A DNA stretch of 7,007 nucleotides from Actinophytocola sp044466355. Lineage in GTDB: Bacteria > Actinomycetota > Actinomycetes > Mycobacteriales > Pseudonocardiaceae. Of this stretch, positions 6,879 through 7,007 are shown piece by piece; position 1 is the stretch's first letter; each line of letters starts with the position of its first letter. A program made the position numbers and the translations under genes. Location of the stretch: assembly GCF_044466355.1 (NCBI RefSeq), contig NZ_JBITMQ010000041.1, forward strand, positions 1-7,007. The letters run 5' to 3'. The notes below the pieces were generated by a model, which did not search any database, had not been told where the DNA came from, and worked only from the letters and a program-made list of their open reading frames with translations.

Positions 6879-7007
6879 ATGCAGTCAGCGAAGCGACGCT
6901 CCGCTGAAGGTGCCGCCGATCGGACTATCCGCGGGCAAGGCCGCTACAAGGGCCGGGCTACCCCGCCACCCGTGACCGATCAACAGTGTCTGACCGGCGA
7001 GAGAACG
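6879..7007 (+). CDS. Possible start of a further gene, cut by the window edge
   Basis: An ATG at 6879, three bases after the previous stop, opens a frame of 43 codons that runs to the window end without a stop. GAAGGAAG at 6864-6871 is a good ribosome site at suitable distance. The visible N-terminus begins MQSAKRRSAEGAAD and is rich in Arg, Lys and Ala, with no recognisable domain. Third positions are mostly G or C, which fits coding in this organism. It would continue the same operon. The call rests on the ribosome site, tight spacing and open frame only. Confidence 0.45.
   Translation, partial: MQSAKRRSAEGAADRTIRGQGRYKGRATPPPVTDQQCLTGERT

Noticed and set aside
6876..7007. Terminator or attachment site after the HTH gene
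   Set aside because: I see no GC-rich hairpin followed by T residues and no repeat matching the left edge.
1..7007. CRISPR array, tRNA or rRNA genes
   Set aside because: No regularly spaced repeats and no tRNA-like or rRNA-like segment were seen; nearly all of the window is protein-coding.

Overview
The window looks like a high-GC actinobacterial sequence. Most of it is above 65-70% GC, codons are strongly biased, GTG starts occur beside ATG, and the protein families are those of Streptomyces/Micromonospora-like or mycobacterial relatives. No rRNA, tRNA or housekeeping gene allows a closer placement.

Layout: positions 30-6055 are one co-directional, tightly packed operon of four genes: a canonical tyrosine recombinase (30-1523), a second, degenerate tyrosine-recombinase-like protein (1520-3445), a third large tyrosine recombinase (3442-5574), and a small helix-turn-helix plus coiled-coil protein of the TnpC/DUF6262 type (5579-6055). 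The first two junctions are 4-base stop/start overlaps (GTGA, ATGA) and the third is a 4-base gap. This organisation resembles Tn554-type transposition modules (tnpA-tnpB-tnpC) and 'recombinase in trio' (RIT) elements. Three recombinase-fold proteins plus a TnpC-like partner combine features of both.

Positions 6042-6875 encode a protein of unknown function with one N-terminal membrane helix, a probable beta-rich middle and a C-terminal XRE-like helix-turn-helix. Its start lies 14 bases inside the TnpC-like gene, but its base composition is clearly less GC-rich, so it may be cargo or the start of flanking DNA. A further reading frame begins at 6879 and is cut by the window edge.

Inferred joint action: the two recombinases with a recognisable catalytic Arg and Tyr (first and third) would do strand exchange. 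The middle protein keeps the Tyr but lacks the arm-I Arg and probably has a structural or regulatory role. The small protein would help bind DNA or set target choice and directionality. The element's ends, attachment sites and most of its cargo are not visible here. The most notable signals are the degenerate middle recombinase, the Cys clusters at the C-termini of the second and third proteins, a reversal of G/C strand bias along the operon, and the membrane-anchored HTH protein coupled to the module.
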